Source of the DNA: Bifidobacterium sp.
GTDB taxonomy: Bacteria; Actinomycetota; Actinomycetes; Actinomycetales; Bifidobacteriaceae
Direction of reading: 5' to 3'
Length of the DNA: 64,000 bases
Assembly: GCA_022649135.1 (NCBI GenBank)
Contig: JALCNP010000002.1
Span: 62,001-126,000 of the forward strand
Positions 25,028 to 33,532 of the stretch are shown in pieces. The position numbers were made by a program, and so were the translations under genes. Every line of letters begins with the position of its first letter. The stretch's first letter is position 1. The notes beneath the pieces were generated by a model that was not told the origin of the DNA, did not search any database, and was given only the letters and a program-made list of their open reading frames with translations.

Positions 25028-26425
25028 ATGGAGAAGTTTTTCCATCTGAAAGAGAACGGGAGCAGCGTATCCACCGAGATCACTGCCGGTTTGACCACAT
25101 TCTTCGCGATGTCCTACATCATCGTCGTGAATCCTCAGATTCTGAGCCAGACGGGCATGCCGTGGGGCGGCGTTTTCCTCGCCACCATCATCGCGGCGAT
25201 CATCGGCACGCTGGTCATGGGTCTGTTCGCCAACGTCCCCTATGCCCAGGCGGCGGGCATGGGACTGAATGCGTTTTTCACCTACACGGTCTGCTTCGGA
25301 CTGAAGTTCACCTGGCAGGAGACGCTGTGCATGGTGTTCCTGTGCGGTCTGATCAACATCATCATCACCGTCACCAAAATCCGTAAGATGATCATCGAGG
25401 CGATCCCCCCCATGCTTCAGCATGCGATGGGAGGCGGCATCGGACTGTTCATCGCCTACGTCGGCATGCTGAATGTCGGTCTGATCAAGTTCACCCCCTC
25501 CGACGCCAAATCGGCGGGCAAGGGACTGGCCACCGCGGGAACGCCTGGCCTGGCCACCCTGAACACCCCCGTGCTGTGGGTTTTCCTGTTCGGACTCTTT
25601 CTTGCGATCATCCTCACCATTCTCAAGGTCAAGGCCGGCCTGCTCATCTCCATCGCCGCCACCACCCTCATCGGCATCCCCTTCGGAGTGACCTCCATGG
25701 CGCATTCCGTGTCGATCGGGCAGACATTCTCCCAGCTTCCCGTCACCTTCGGCGCCATCTTCACCGGTCAGGGATTTCCGGCGCTGTTCTCCAATCCGGC
25801 CAGGATCCCGCTGGTCCTGGTGACCATCTTCGCCTTCTCCATGTCGGACACCTTTGACACCATCGGGACCTTCATCGGGACCGGGCGCCGTACCGGCATC
25901 TTCTCCGAGGCCGACGAGAGGGCCTTGGAAAACGGATCCGGATTCAGTTCGAAGATGGACAAGGCGCTGTTCGCCGACTCGATCGCCACGTCCATCGGCG
26001 CCATCTTCGGCACCTCCAACACGACGACATACGTGGAGTCCGCGGCGGGCATCGGCGCGGGCGGACGCACGGGTCTGACATCCGTTGTGGTGGCCCTGTG
26101 CTTCGCGGCCTCCGCCTTCCTTTCCCCCATAGTGTCCGCGGTTCCCTCGGCGGCGACGGCCGGAGTCCTCGTGCTTGTCGGATGCATGATGGCGGCGAGC
26201 CTGAAGGAGATCAACTGGGAGGACATGTCCGAAGCCATCCCCGCGTTCTTCGCGGCGGTGTTCATGGCCTTCTCCTACTCCATCTCCTACGGCATCGCAG
26301 GCGGGTTCATCATGTACTGCGTCGTGATGACCGTGAAGAAGAAGGCCAAGCAGGTGCACCCCGTTATCTGGGTGGTCGCGATCCTGTTCATCTTCGATTT
26401 CATCCTCCAGGCTTATCTGGCGTGA
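25028..26425 (+). CDS. NCS2 family purine permease (AzgA / hypoxanthine-guanine-adenine type)
   Basis: 465 residues with about 12-14 membrane segments. The N-terminal signature FHLKENGSSVSTEITAGLTTFFAMSYIIVVNP is characteristic of the AzgA subfamily (AdeP/PurP, PbuG/PbuO), which imports adenine, guanine or hypoxanthine by proton symport. QAAGMGLNAFFTY and FSMSDTFDTIGTFIGTGRRTG are the conserved substrate-site regions. The 185-bp upstream gap holds TTGACT at 24921-24926 but no well-spaced -10, and no purine riboswitch was recognised. A 11-bp-stem terminator follows. Substrate preference is not settled by sequence. Confidence 0.9.
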   Translation: MEKFFHLKENGSSVSTEITAGLTTFFAMSYIIVVNPQILSQTGMPWGGVFLATIIAAIIGTLVMGLFANVPYAQAAGMGLNAFFTYTVCFGLKFTWQETLCMVFLCGLINIIITVTKIRKMIIEAIPPMLQHAMGGGIGLFIAYVGMLNVGLIKFTPSDAKSAGKGLATAGTPGLATLNTPVLWVFLFGLFLAIILTILKVKAGLLISIAATTLIGIPFGVTSMAHSVSIGQTFSQLPVTFGAIFTGQGFPALFSNPARIPLVLVTIFAFSMSDTFDTIGTFIGTGRRTGIFSEADERALENGSGFSSKMDKALFADSIATSIGAIFGTSNTTTYVESAAGIGAGGRTGLTSVVVALCFAASAFLSPIVSAVPSAATAGVLVLVGCMMAASLKEINWEDMSEAIPAFFAAVFMAFSYSISYGIAGGFIMYCVVMTVKKKAKQVHPVIWVVAILFIFDFILQAYLA

Positions 26426-26430
26426 TTCCC

Positions 26431-26468
26431 GAGTGCGCGCGTTCCGGCTTCCCGGTTCGCGCGCACTC
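26431..26468 (+). terminator. Terminator hairpin after the purine permease
   Basis: GAGTGCGCGCG (26431-26441) pairs perfectly with 26458-26468 around a 16-nt loop, 6 nt after the stop codon. No T run follows. Confidence 0.7.
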
Positions 26469-26599
26469 CCGTCGCGCACGGCCCCGTCCGGATCCCCTTT
26501 CCGCCTTTACCCGAGGATATCGCCGCGGGCGCTCGTGCGGCGCGGGGGATTCCGGCAACACGCCCAGGCTCCCCTTCTCCACCATGAGGGGTATATTTA

Positions 26600-26806
26600 A
26601 CATCTTGTAAACCACAGACCGTTGGTTGAGATCGGAAGATCTTCGAAGTTTGGTTCGCCAAGCCAGCACAGGTTGAGAAACATCATCGTATGATGCCGGG
26701 TTTTTGTCGAGTCCCGGAAATTGTTCGCTCTGCCTGCGCGCGGGGCTTTTTTATTGCCCTGTTCGAGGTTCCTTTTGATTGCCGTCAATGGCCGACTCAG
26801 GAAGGA
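26600..26806 (+). promoter_or_regulatory. rplJL leader RNA (L10-type leader)
   Basis: A leader of roughly 200 nt precedes rplJ after a TATATT box (26592-26597). Small hairpins are visible: AACCA with TTGGTT (26610-26627), TTGG-ttcg-CCAA (26650-26661), CATCAT with ATGATG (about 26680-26694), and CCGGG with CCCGG (26696-26717). A GC-rich segment followed by six T residues (26747-26752) looks like an attenuator. Position and layout fit the leaders where the L10-L12 complex binds and represses its own operon; the exact binding fold is not proven here. Confidence 0.55.
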
Positions 26807-26811
26807 ACGCC

Positions 26812-27333
26812 ATGAAAAGGCCCGAAAAGGAAGCGGTGGTCGCACAGCTTACGGATCAGTTCCGCAACGCCGATGCGATCTACCTGACCGAGTACCGCGG
26901 GCTTACCGTTCCGCAGATCTCCGATCTGCGCGAAAAGCTAGGCCGCGATACTTCCTATTCTGTGGCTAAGAACACGCTGGCTCGAATCGCCGCCAAAGAG
27001 GCGGGCATCGAGGGTCTCGATGAGACCCTTTCCGGCCCGTCCGCCGTCACCTTCGTCAAGGGTGACTATGTGCAGGCTGCGAAGGTGCTGCGTGATTTTG
27101 CCAAAGACAACAAGGCTCTTGTCGTCAAGGGCGGTTTCGCCGATGGAACCGTGTACGACGCCGAGGGTGTGAAGACGCTCGCGAATCTTGAATCCCGCGA
27201 GGTTCTTCTCTCCAAGATGGCCGGCGCGCTCAAGGGCACGATGGCCAAGGCCGCGTACATGTTCGTCGCATTGCCCACCAAGGCCGTGCGCACCATCGAC
27301 GCCCTGCGCGACAAGCAGGAAAAGGCCGCCTGA
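26812..27333 (+). CDS. rplJ: 50S ribosomal protein L10
   Basis: 173 residues from ATG 26812, with AGGAAGGA 6-13 nt upstream; the longer ORF upstream is leader sequence. L10 forms the base of the ribosomal stalk and carries the L7/L12 dimers through its C-terminal helix. Recognised by MKRPEKEAVVAQLT, FRNADAIYLTEYRGLTVPQISDLREKL and KNTLARIAA. It is followed by rplL after 112 bp. Confidence 0.97.
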   Translation: MKRPEKEAVVAQLTDQFRNADAIYLTEYRGLTVPQISDLREKLGRDTSYSVAKNTLARIAAKEAGIEGLDETLSGPSAVTFVKGDYVQAAKVLRDFAKDNKALVVKGGFADGTVYDAEGVKTLANLESREVLLSKMAGALKGTMAKAAYMFVALPTKAVRTIDALRDKQEKAA

Positions 27334-27445
27334 CCGCCCGTGGCCTCGGCCCCGGCGAGTCAGCAACCAGAATAATTACAGATATGTGTTTCGGTGGTCG
27401 GGCCACACATTTGACGCCCCCCGCCATGATTGAAAGGAAGCCATT

Positions 27446-27829
27446 ATGGCTAAGCTCTCCAACGACGAGCTTCTCGATGCGTTCAAGGAAATGACCCTGG
27501 TCGAGCTCTCCGAGTTCGTCAAGAAGTTCGAAGAGGAGTTCGATGTCGAGGCTGCCGCCCCGGTCGCCGCAGTTGCCGCGGCCCCGGCCGCCGGTGCAGG
27601 CGAGCAGGAGGAAGAGAAGGATGAGTTCGACGTCATCCTCTCCTCCATCGGCGACAAGAAGATCCAGGTCATCAAGGCTGTTCGCGCCATCACCTCCCTC
27701 GGTCTGGCTGATGCCAAGGCCGTTGTCGACAACGCCCCGAAGGCCGTTCTCGAGAAGGCCAAGAAGGAAGACGCCGAGAAGGCGAAGGCCCAGCTTGAAG
27801 AGGCCGGCGCCACCGTCGAGCTCAAGTAG
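27446..27829 (+). CDS. rplL: 50S ribosomal protein L7/L12
   Basis: 127 residues. The N-terminal dimerisation domain (about 1-40), the Ala/Pro/Gly-rich hinge (about 36-55, [17 protein letters not shown]) and the conserved C-terminal factor-binding domain ([25 protein letters not shown]) are all present. L7/L12 recruits translation GTPases to the ribosome. RBS AAAGGAAG precedes ATG 27446. A strong hairpin follows the gene. Confidence 0.98.
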   Translation: MAKLSNDELLDAFKEMTLVELSEFVKKFEEEFDVEAAAPVAAVAAAPAAGAGEQEEEKDEFDVILSSIGDKKIQVIKAVRAITSLGLADAKAVVDNAPKAVLEKAKKEDAEKAKAQLEEAGATVELK

Positions 27830-27883
27830 TCGACGCGCCCGTCAGGGCGCCAGAGTCGATCGACACGCAACCGCGTGAATGCA

Positions 27884-27920
27884 GGCCCCGTCCGGCCATT
27901 GTCGCCGGACGGGGCCTTCG
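27884..27920 (+). terminator. Terminator after rplL
   Basis: GGCCCCGTCCGGC (27884-27896) pairs perfectly with 27904-27916, followed by TTCG rather than a long T run. Confidence 0.8.
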
Positions 27921-28174
27921 CATACGGTCTCACCGATGTTTCTTCATCGTCACGAGCGTTTCGTCGTCGCAGGGCGAGCACGACGGTGACGGTCGGCCGT
28001 TCGCGGTTCGGCGTTCATGCATCGGGCGCACCCCGGTGGGGCCGTGATGCGGGGGAGCGGCACGGACCCGCCGATTCGTATGCCGCGAGCCATCTCGCCG
28101 CGCTTCCTCCGGCCGCGCCTTTCATATGCGGGGCGCCCGCGGCGCGCATGGCTGCCGCATTCGCCCGGCGCCCG
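27921..28174. other. Intergenic region with no recognised gene
   Basis: About 250 bp between the rplL terminator and the promoter of the FHA operon. Only short overlapping ORFs without ribosome binding sites are present. No repeat or RNA fold stands out. Confidence 0.5.
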
Positions 28175-28204
28175 TTGTGAACTTGATGGTTCGGCTACTA
28201 GGAT
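28175..28204 (+). promoter_or_regulatory. Promoter TTGTGA-N18-TAGGAT of the FHA operon
   Basis: TTGTGA at 28175-28180 and TAGGAT at 28199-28204 are spaced 18 bp apart. The -10 ends 7 nt before an ATG (28212) that opens a seven-codon ORF, so the mRNA is predicted to start at that ORF. Confidence 0.6.
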
Positions 28205-28211
28205 GGCGGTT

Positions 28212-28235
28212 ATGCAGGTGCGGTGGAATGAGTAA
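28212..28235 (+). CDS. Seven-codon leaderless upstream ORF (MQVRWNE)
   Basis: ATG 28212 is 7 nt after the TAGGAT box and is followed by only six more codons and TAA at 28233-28235. The peptide would be MQVRWNE. It lies about 65 nt before the FHA-protein gene. A leaderless mini-ORF at the extreme 5' end could set ribosome loading on the operon or act as a leader peptide. There is no evidence of expression beyond the promoter spacing, and it could be a coincidence. Confidence 0.35.
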   Translation: MQVRWNE

Positions 28236-28302
28236 AACTTGTTAAGTCAGGGCGATTCAATCCTCGTGCGTGGGGGAAGCATGACACAATGGCAGATAGT
28301 GA

Positions 28303-29709
28303 GTGGACAAGGGTGAAAGGCAGGCCGTTAAGGTGACACAGAAGCGAGACGCTCAACAGTGGACCGTCAAGGTCGATGGCGTTGAACCCGTCAGCGTCAG
28401 ACCGGGCAGCAGCATAGAGATCGGGCGCAAGCCCATCCGACCTTTGCCCGACGATGGATACGCCCGTATGGACGTCGTGGACGACACCCGGTCCATGTCG
28501 AAGCGCCATGCCCTCTTCCAGGTGGGCGAGGAAGGTTCGGCAAGCGTGCGGGACCTCAACTCCACGAACGGATCGTACATCGTTCGCGCCAACGGCGAGC
28601 TTGTCAGACTGAACGCCGGCGACGAGTTCATCCTGCCAACATCCCCCCTTCGCATGCAGTTCGGCGACGTCGCCGTCGATTTCATCCGTGTGCATGACGT
28701 CTCCGAGGAGGATTCGGCTCCGCAGGTCGCGGATCTTTTCGACTATGCCGGGGACGGCATCAAGCAGGAGCCGGACGCCTCGAGAATGTCCGTCGACGAT
28801 ATCCTCGATCTGCGGGCGGGGGAGCCCACCAGCGTTTTCAACGCCACACAGGTGGCCGGTCGCATCAGCCGGATAAATGCGCAGAACGCACATTCGAACG
28901 GGCCGGAGGACGAGGCGCTGTCCCAGGCCCGCAGCATCGCTCGCGATCTTGCCGATGGCAACGATGGCCATGTCGAGAATCCGGCGGAGCAGATACCGGT
29001 CAACGTCGGGCAGACGGAGGATCAGAAGCCTCAGCCGCGAGATCTTTTCCAGGACGCGCTCAGCGAAACCAACACGGGGCAGACGACGTCCCCCACCCGC
29101 CCCGAGCCGGATGCCGAGGGTGAGGCAGCATCCTCCGGGCCCCCGGCCTCCGTCCCCGACGGCGGTCGGGGCCGGGACGGCACGGACGCCAGGGGGCCGG
29201 TGGATCGGGAGAACGGGAGCCGTCTTCCCTCATCCGCGAACGATCCCGACAGGGAGCGCGAGGCGTCGCAGACCGGCGACGAGCAGCCCCGGCATTCCCA
29301 GGCCGATGACGATCAGCGCGCCGCGGCGATAGAGATACGGGATGTATTCGGGGCCGGACGGCCCTCTTCTGTGTCCCGGCAGGATGTTGCAGGGGATGAG
29401 ACCGCCGTCTTCACCCCGGCTTTTGAACCGGGCTCCGTGTTCGAGCGTGTGTCGCAGGGCAATTTCAAGGCGCATGAGGAGATTGTGGAGGTTGAGGGGC
29501 TTACCTCCGATGATGCCAAAAGAACAGGTGATTTCACCGTGCAGTTCGCCATGGCCCGCCATCCCCAGCTTCTGCCTTTTCTGGCGATGAATCCGTCTCT
29601 GTACGACGATTTGTACGCGTGGCTTGCGGCCCAGGGGAATGCCGACGTGGATGCCGCGCTGTCACGCAACACCGGCTATGAGCAATACCGCAAGGCGGTA
29701 GGAAAGTGA
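28303..29709 (+). CDS. FHA-domain protein with C-terminal variant leucine-rich-repeat-like segment
   Basis: 468 residues if GTG 28303 is used; GTG 28333 (MTQKRDAQQW) is an alternative, and neither has an ideal RBS. An FHA domain occupies about residues 25-125 (SIEIGRKPIRPL, MSKRHALFQV, VRDLNSTNGSYIV), which binds phosphothreonine peptides. Residues about 150-360 are low-complexity, acidic and Pro/Ser/Asp-rich. The C-terminal 65 residues (MARHPQLLPFLAMNPSLYDD LYAWLAAQGN region) resemble the variant leucine-rich repeats of actinobacterial proteins. Its stop codon is just before the start of the 1207-residue helicase-like protein, so the two are probably translated together. A Ser/Thr-kinase input is suggested by the FHA domain, but no kinase is nearby. 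Confidence 0.82.
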   Translation: MDKGERQAVKVTQKRDAQQWTVKVDGVEPVSVRPGSSIEIGRKPIRPLPDDGYARMDVVDDTRSMSKRHALFQVGEEGSASVRDLNSTNGSYIVRANGELVRLNAGDEFILPTSPLRMQFGDVAVDFIRVHDVSEEDSAPQVADLFDYAGDGIKQEPDASRMSVDDILDLRAGEPTSVFNATQVAGRISRINAQNAHSNGPEDEALSQARSIARDLADGNDGHVENPAEQIPVNVGQTEDQKPQPRDLFQDALSETNTGQTTSPTRPEPDAEGEAASSGPPASVPDGGRGRDGTDARGPVDRENGSRLPSSANDPDREREASQTGDEQPRHSQADDDQRAAAIEIRDVFGAGRPSSVSRQDVAGDETAVFTPAFEPGSVFERVSQGNFKAHEEIVEVEGLTSDDAKRTGDFTVQFAMARHPQLLPFLAMNPSLYDDLYAWLAAQGNADVDAALSRNTGYEQYRKAVGK

Positions 29710-29711
29710 GC

Positions 29712-32700
29712 ATGGACATGAGTGAGCGCACTCGATCCGACGCTGCAATCACCCGCTTCCGTTCCTGGCGGGAGGAGTATCGACACGGTCTCAAGCCGTC
29801 TGCGCTTGAGGATGTGGGGCAGCTCGCCGCGCGTCTCGATCTCACCCACTCCCATCCCTCGGGAATTGCCCAGCTTTTCGCCAGTGGGCATGCCCCTCTG
29901 GAATCGTTGTTCCGCGATACGGGCGTTCTGCGTGCCGCCTGCAGGCAGCTTGAGCGCGTCTGCGACGACCAGGCGGCGAAAAGCCGGATCAGCGGAGTGG
30001 CCGAGCTGTCCCTGGTCGTGGGAATCGCGAAGTGGAAGGGGAATGCCGTCCCCGTGCTGCTCTACCCCGTGCAGATCGCGGACTGCGACCAGGGGATGAA
30101 CGGCAAGACCGTCATTCGCTTCATCTCGCACGCCCGCCTTAATCCCACCTTCATCAGCATGATGTACGAGCAGCACATCGAACTTGACGAGGCGCAGCTT
30201 TTCGATGGATCCAATTACGACAGCGGGACCCCGGAGACGTCGGCGGTGTTCGATGCGATCTCGTCGAAGATCACCGGCGTCTTCAGCGATTTCGACATCG
30301 ATCGCATCATCGTTCTGGGATGCTTCGTCGATCCCTCCTCGCAGATTCTTCTCGAAAGCCAGCGCATCATCGCCCAGTTGGATCAGGGTCCGTCGGGCAA
30401 CGTCATCCTGGATGCTCTCGCGGGCGACGAACAGTCGATCAAGACCCTGCATGACGGCGAGAATCAGAAATTCAGTCCCTTCGATGCCGACCCGCACACC
30501 GAATTCGAAATCGGCGATGTGGGGAACGCTGTTCGGTATGCAGCGAATGTCGCTGCTGCGGGACATTCCCTGTTCGTCGACAGCGCGGCCGGAAACGATA
30601 CCGCCGAACAGGCCGCCGCCATCGCCTCGCGTTGCGTGATGAACGGGCGTTCGGTATTGTACGTGCCCTGCGTCGCGGAGCAGAAGCGTCGGTTCACGCA
30701 GGTCATGAACGCCGGCGATCTGGGTGGTCAGCTGCTTGACATGGCCGATGAGCAGGCCGATGCGGACATCGACCGCCAGCTGATATCCGCCGTCGGATTC
30801 CAGCCGGGGGCGGCAACGTCCCATTTCGATCAGCTCGCCGATGAGCTTGTGGGTGTGAGATCGCGACTGACCCGCTATCTGGGCGATCTGCACGGAGTGA
30901 GTCAGCAGTGGGGCGTCTCCGCGTATCAGACGATCCAGAATCTTGCGAGCATCGCGCAGCTTCCGTCTCACCCGGCCACGCGTGTGCGTCTGGGTAAGTC
31001 CACCGCCCAGTCGTTACGGGGGCATCTTGACGAATGGGCGAAGAAGCTGGAGGCCGCGGGCCAGCTCGGAGAGTTCTCGATTGGACCTCAGGATACGGCC
31101 TGGTACAAGGCGTCGATCTTCTCCGAGGATGAGGCCGTCGGCACATATCGCAGGGTGGTCAACGTCCTGCAGAAGCTCCTTCCACTCACGCGCGAGCAGG
31201 TGGCGACCACCGTTCAGACGTGCGGGTTCCCCGTTCCCGGCACGATTCAGGAGTGGACGCGTCAGGTGGGGGTTCTCAAGAATCTGCGCCGTGTGCTTGA
31301 TGTTTTCCAACCGGAGATCTTCGAACGCGACATCACCTCCATGATCGAAGCGAGTAAATCAAAGGCGGATCGCAAATCCGAGGGGTCCTCCATGGGCTTT
31401 TGGGAACGTCGCCGGTTTGTCAAGGAGGCGAAGAGCCTGCTTCGGGTGGGGGCCCAGGTCGAAAGTCTGCACGACGCCCTGATTGTGGTCGCCAAGCAGT
31501 CCCAGCAGTGGCGCATGTTCGTTCCCCATGGTGGCTGGCCCGTTCTTCCCTCCAAGCTTGATGCGATTGTGGAGACGCAGGACGCCCTGATGCGTGACGT
31601 CACGGCCTTGGATGCCGTGCTTGCGACGACGGTGCAGGGGGGCGATCTCGAAGCGCTTGATTTCAATGACCTCGAGGCGAGGCTTACGGCTCTGCACGAT
31701 GATCATCTTGCCTTGGACACCCTTCCCGGCCGCTGTCGTCTTGAACGCGAATTTCACAAGATCGGCCTTCACGATCTGGTGGAGGACCTGCGCGCGCGCC
31801 ATGTCGGGCAGGACGCGGTCGAGGCGGAACTGCAGCTGTCCTGGTGGACCACGGTGTTCGAGGACATCGTGCATTCCTCCGCCATCATATCCAACCAGGA
31901 CGGCTCCGCCATGCAGGCCGCCGCGGACAGGTTCTCGCAGGTGGATATGGAGCATGTGCAGTCCATAGGTCCGATGGTGCAGCAGGAGGCGATGCGTCGC
32001 CTGTGCGACCTTCTGTTCTCCCGCACCCAGGAGGCCAATCAGCTGCATACCGTACTTGCCGGTCCCTCGCATGTTTCGGTGAACCGTATCGCGCGGGACC
32101 ATCCTCGGATTCTCGCGGCGTCCAAACCGGTTCTCATGGCCACCCCGGCCACTCTCGCGGCGCTCACCGACGCGGTCGCCCTGGCCGATGTGGCGATTGT
32201 GGATGCCTGTGCGCACCTGCCGTCGATCCAGCTGCTCACCATCGCAAGCCGGGCCCGGCAGATAGTGGTCATCGCCCACGGGAGGACGATAACCTCGCCG
32301 GGGATTCAGGCCCTGGTCGATGTGCTGCCTTCGGTGGAGGTCAGGGCCAGGCCCGTGCATCGTGCCCCCCGCCTGTCCGGATTCCTCGAGTCTCAGGGAT
32401 ACGGCGATGTTCGTTATGACGTTTCCACGCAGGATGCCCAGGGGATGGTACGTCTCCACAGAGTGGAGGCGAATGGCGTTCCCGTCCTCTCCACCGGTCT
32501 TGTCGAGAGCAGCAAGCAGGAGATAGACGAGGTCGTTCGCATCATCACGAGCCGTGCCGCGAGCTTCACCATCGTACCGTCCGATTATCTCCTCACCGTG
32601 GTCACCCTGACATCGGTGTTCAGGGCGAGACTGGGGGCGGAGCTCAAATCCCTGGCTGCGAAGAACGAGTCGATGGAGCATTTCCTGTGGCATGTTCGCA

Positions 32701-33335
32701 TCATCGACATCGATGAGGTTTCCGGAGCGCAGGCCACCGACTGCGTTCTGTCTCTGTGCTATGCCAAGACATCTCATGGCCGGCTTCTTCAGCAGTTCGG
32801 CCTGCTTGAGGGCGGGAGCGGGCGGGGCATGCTTCTCGATGCCCTTGCGCTGCCTCGCTTCAATCTCGATATCGTCGCGTCGTTCGGTTCCCGGGACATG
32901 GATGACGAGCGTCTGCATCAGCCGGGTCCGAAGCTGCTCAAGGCGGTGCTTCGCTGGGCCGAGCAGCTTGACGACCGCAGTCTGCGCCCGCAGGTCAACG
33001 AGAATTCGGGCAATGTGCTGCTTAACGATCTGGCGCGTCGAGTTCGTGAGCGTGGCCTTGTTGCGGCATTGGACTACGGGTTCGACAAGGGATCGCACAT
33101 CCCCCTCGTCGTCGGGCTCAAAGGCAAGCCGTTCGCTCTCGCCGTCCTGACCGATGACGCGCAGTTCATGAGCGTCCAGTCCACCCGCGAACGTCACCGC
33201 ACCCTCAACGGGGATCTGCAGGCGCTGGGCTGGTCGGTGATGACGGTCTGGAGTGTGGGTGCCTTTGTGAATCCGGATAAGGAAGTGGATCGGATAGTGG
33301 AGCATCTGGGCCGGTTGTATCGGGGTGCCCGCTGA
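29712..33335 (+). CDS. Very large helicase-like protein with degenerate ATP site and C-terminal nuclease-like domain
   Basis: 1207 residues from ATG 29712 (RBS AGGAAAG), 2 nt after the FHA stop. The N-terminal part (VVGIAKWKGNAVPVLLYPVQ, about 95-115) resembles actinobacterial DUF4011-type superfamily 1 helicases, which begin with such a segment. The position expected for Walker A reads FVDSAAGNDTAEQAA (about 287-301) and lacks the GKT/GKS core; the Walker B region reads VAIVDACAHLPSIQ (about 826-840) with a single Asp and no DEAD/DExx Glu pair. A middle region (about 480-720) is helical. The last hundred residues (HIPLVVGLKGKPFALAVLTD and ERHRTLNGDLQALGWSVMTV) resemble the Vsr/restriction-endonuclease fold attached to such helicases. 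It is therefore probably a nucleic-acid-binding protein that lost or altered ATPase activity. The role is unknown; DNA repair or defence are possibilities. Confidence 0.7.
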   Translation: MDMSERTRSDAAITRFRSWREEYRHGLKPSALEDVGQLAARLDLTHSHPSGIAQLFASGHAPLESLFRDTGVLRAACRQLERVCDDQAAKSRISGVAELSLVVGIAKWKGNAVPVLLYPVQIADCDQGMNGKTVIRFISHARLNPTFISMMYEQHIELDEAQLFDGSNYDSGTPETSAVFDAISSKITGVFSDFDIDRIIVLGCFVDPSSQILLESQRIIAQLDQGPSGNVILDALAGDEQSIKTLHDGENQKFSPFDADPHTEFEIGDVGNAVRYAANVAAAGHSLFVDSAAGNDTAEQAAAIASRCVMNGRSVLYVPCVAEQKRRFTQVMNAGDLGGQLLDMADEQADADIDRQLISAVGFQPGAATSHFDQLADELVGVRSRLTRYLGDLHGVSQQWGVSAYQTIQNLASIAQLPSHPATRVRLGKSTAQSLRGHLDEWAKKLEAAGQLGEFSIGPQDTAWYKASIFSEDEAVGTYRRVVNVLQKLLPLTREQVATTVQTCGFPVPGTIQEWTRQVGVLKNLRRVLDVFQPEIFERDITSMIEASKSKADRKSEGSSMGFWERRRFVKEAKSLLRVGAQVESLHDALIVVAKQSQQWRMFVPHGGWPVLPSKLDAIVETQDALMRDVTALDAVLATTVQGGDLEALDFNDLEARLTALHDDHLALDTLPGRCRLEREFHKIGLHDLVEDLRARHVGQDAVEAELQLSWWTTVFEDIVHSSAIISNQDGSAMQAAADRFSQVDMEHVQSIGPMVQQEAMRRLCDLLFSRTQEANQLHTVLAGPSHVSVNRIARDHPRILAASKPVLMATPATLAALTDAVALADVAIVDACAHLPSIQLLTIASRARQIVVIAHGRTITSPGIQALVDVLPSVEVRARPVHRAPRLSGFLESQGYGDVRYDVSTQDAQGMVRLHRVEANGVPVLSTGLVESSKQEIDEVVRIITSRAASFTIVPSDYLLTVVTLTSVFRARLGAELKSLAAKNESMEHFLWHVRIIDIDEVSGAQATDCVLSLCYAKTSHGRLLQQFGLLEGGSGRGMLLDALALPRFNLDIVASFGSRDMDDERLHQPGPKLLKAVLRWAEQLDDRSLRPQVNENSGNVLLNDLARRVRERGLVAALDYGFDKGSHIPLVVGLKGKPFALAVLTDDAQFMSVQSTRERHRTLNGDLQALGWSVMTVWSVGAFVNPDKEVDRIVEHLGRLYRGAR

Positions 33336-33532
33336 TGGCGTATGATCCGCACAGGCGCACCCCGCGCACGCACAGGAGAATCGTCCGTCGAGGTTCGGAA
33401 GACTTCGATGCCGAGGGGGTGAAGGAGGAGCAGGGCGACAGGCTCACGGACGGGGAGCGTTCCGCGCAGGATGACCGCAGGATCCTCGGTGAGCTTCCGC
33501 CCCACTGGGGAATTTTCAGCGAACGCGGCTGA
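33335..33532 (+). CDS. Small acidic/basic protein coupled to the helicase-like gene
   Basis: 65 residues. Its ATG overlaps the last base of the upstream stop codon (TGATG), so it is translated with the 1207-residue protein. The sequence is hydrophilic and charged (RRTPRTHRRIVRRGSED ... DDRRILGELPPHWGIFSERG). Comparable small proteins ending in a PPHW-type motif follow helicase-like genes in other actinobacteria as far as I recall, but I cannot verify this here. Its last 17 nt overlap the 3' end of the SAF gene on the other strand. Function unknown. Confidence 0.65.
   Translation: MAYDPHRRTPRTHRRIVRRGSEDFDAEGVKEEQGDRLTDGERSAQDDRRILGELPPHWGIFSERG

Noticed and set aside
24896..26479. A 527-codon minus-strand ORF opposite the purine permease
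   Set aside because: Highly charged Asp/Glu/Gly/Arg composition typical of the antisense of membrane-protein codons; no start signal.
31359..33305. A 648-codon minus-strand ORF opposite the helicase-like gene
   Set aside because: Antisense shadow without RBS or family features.
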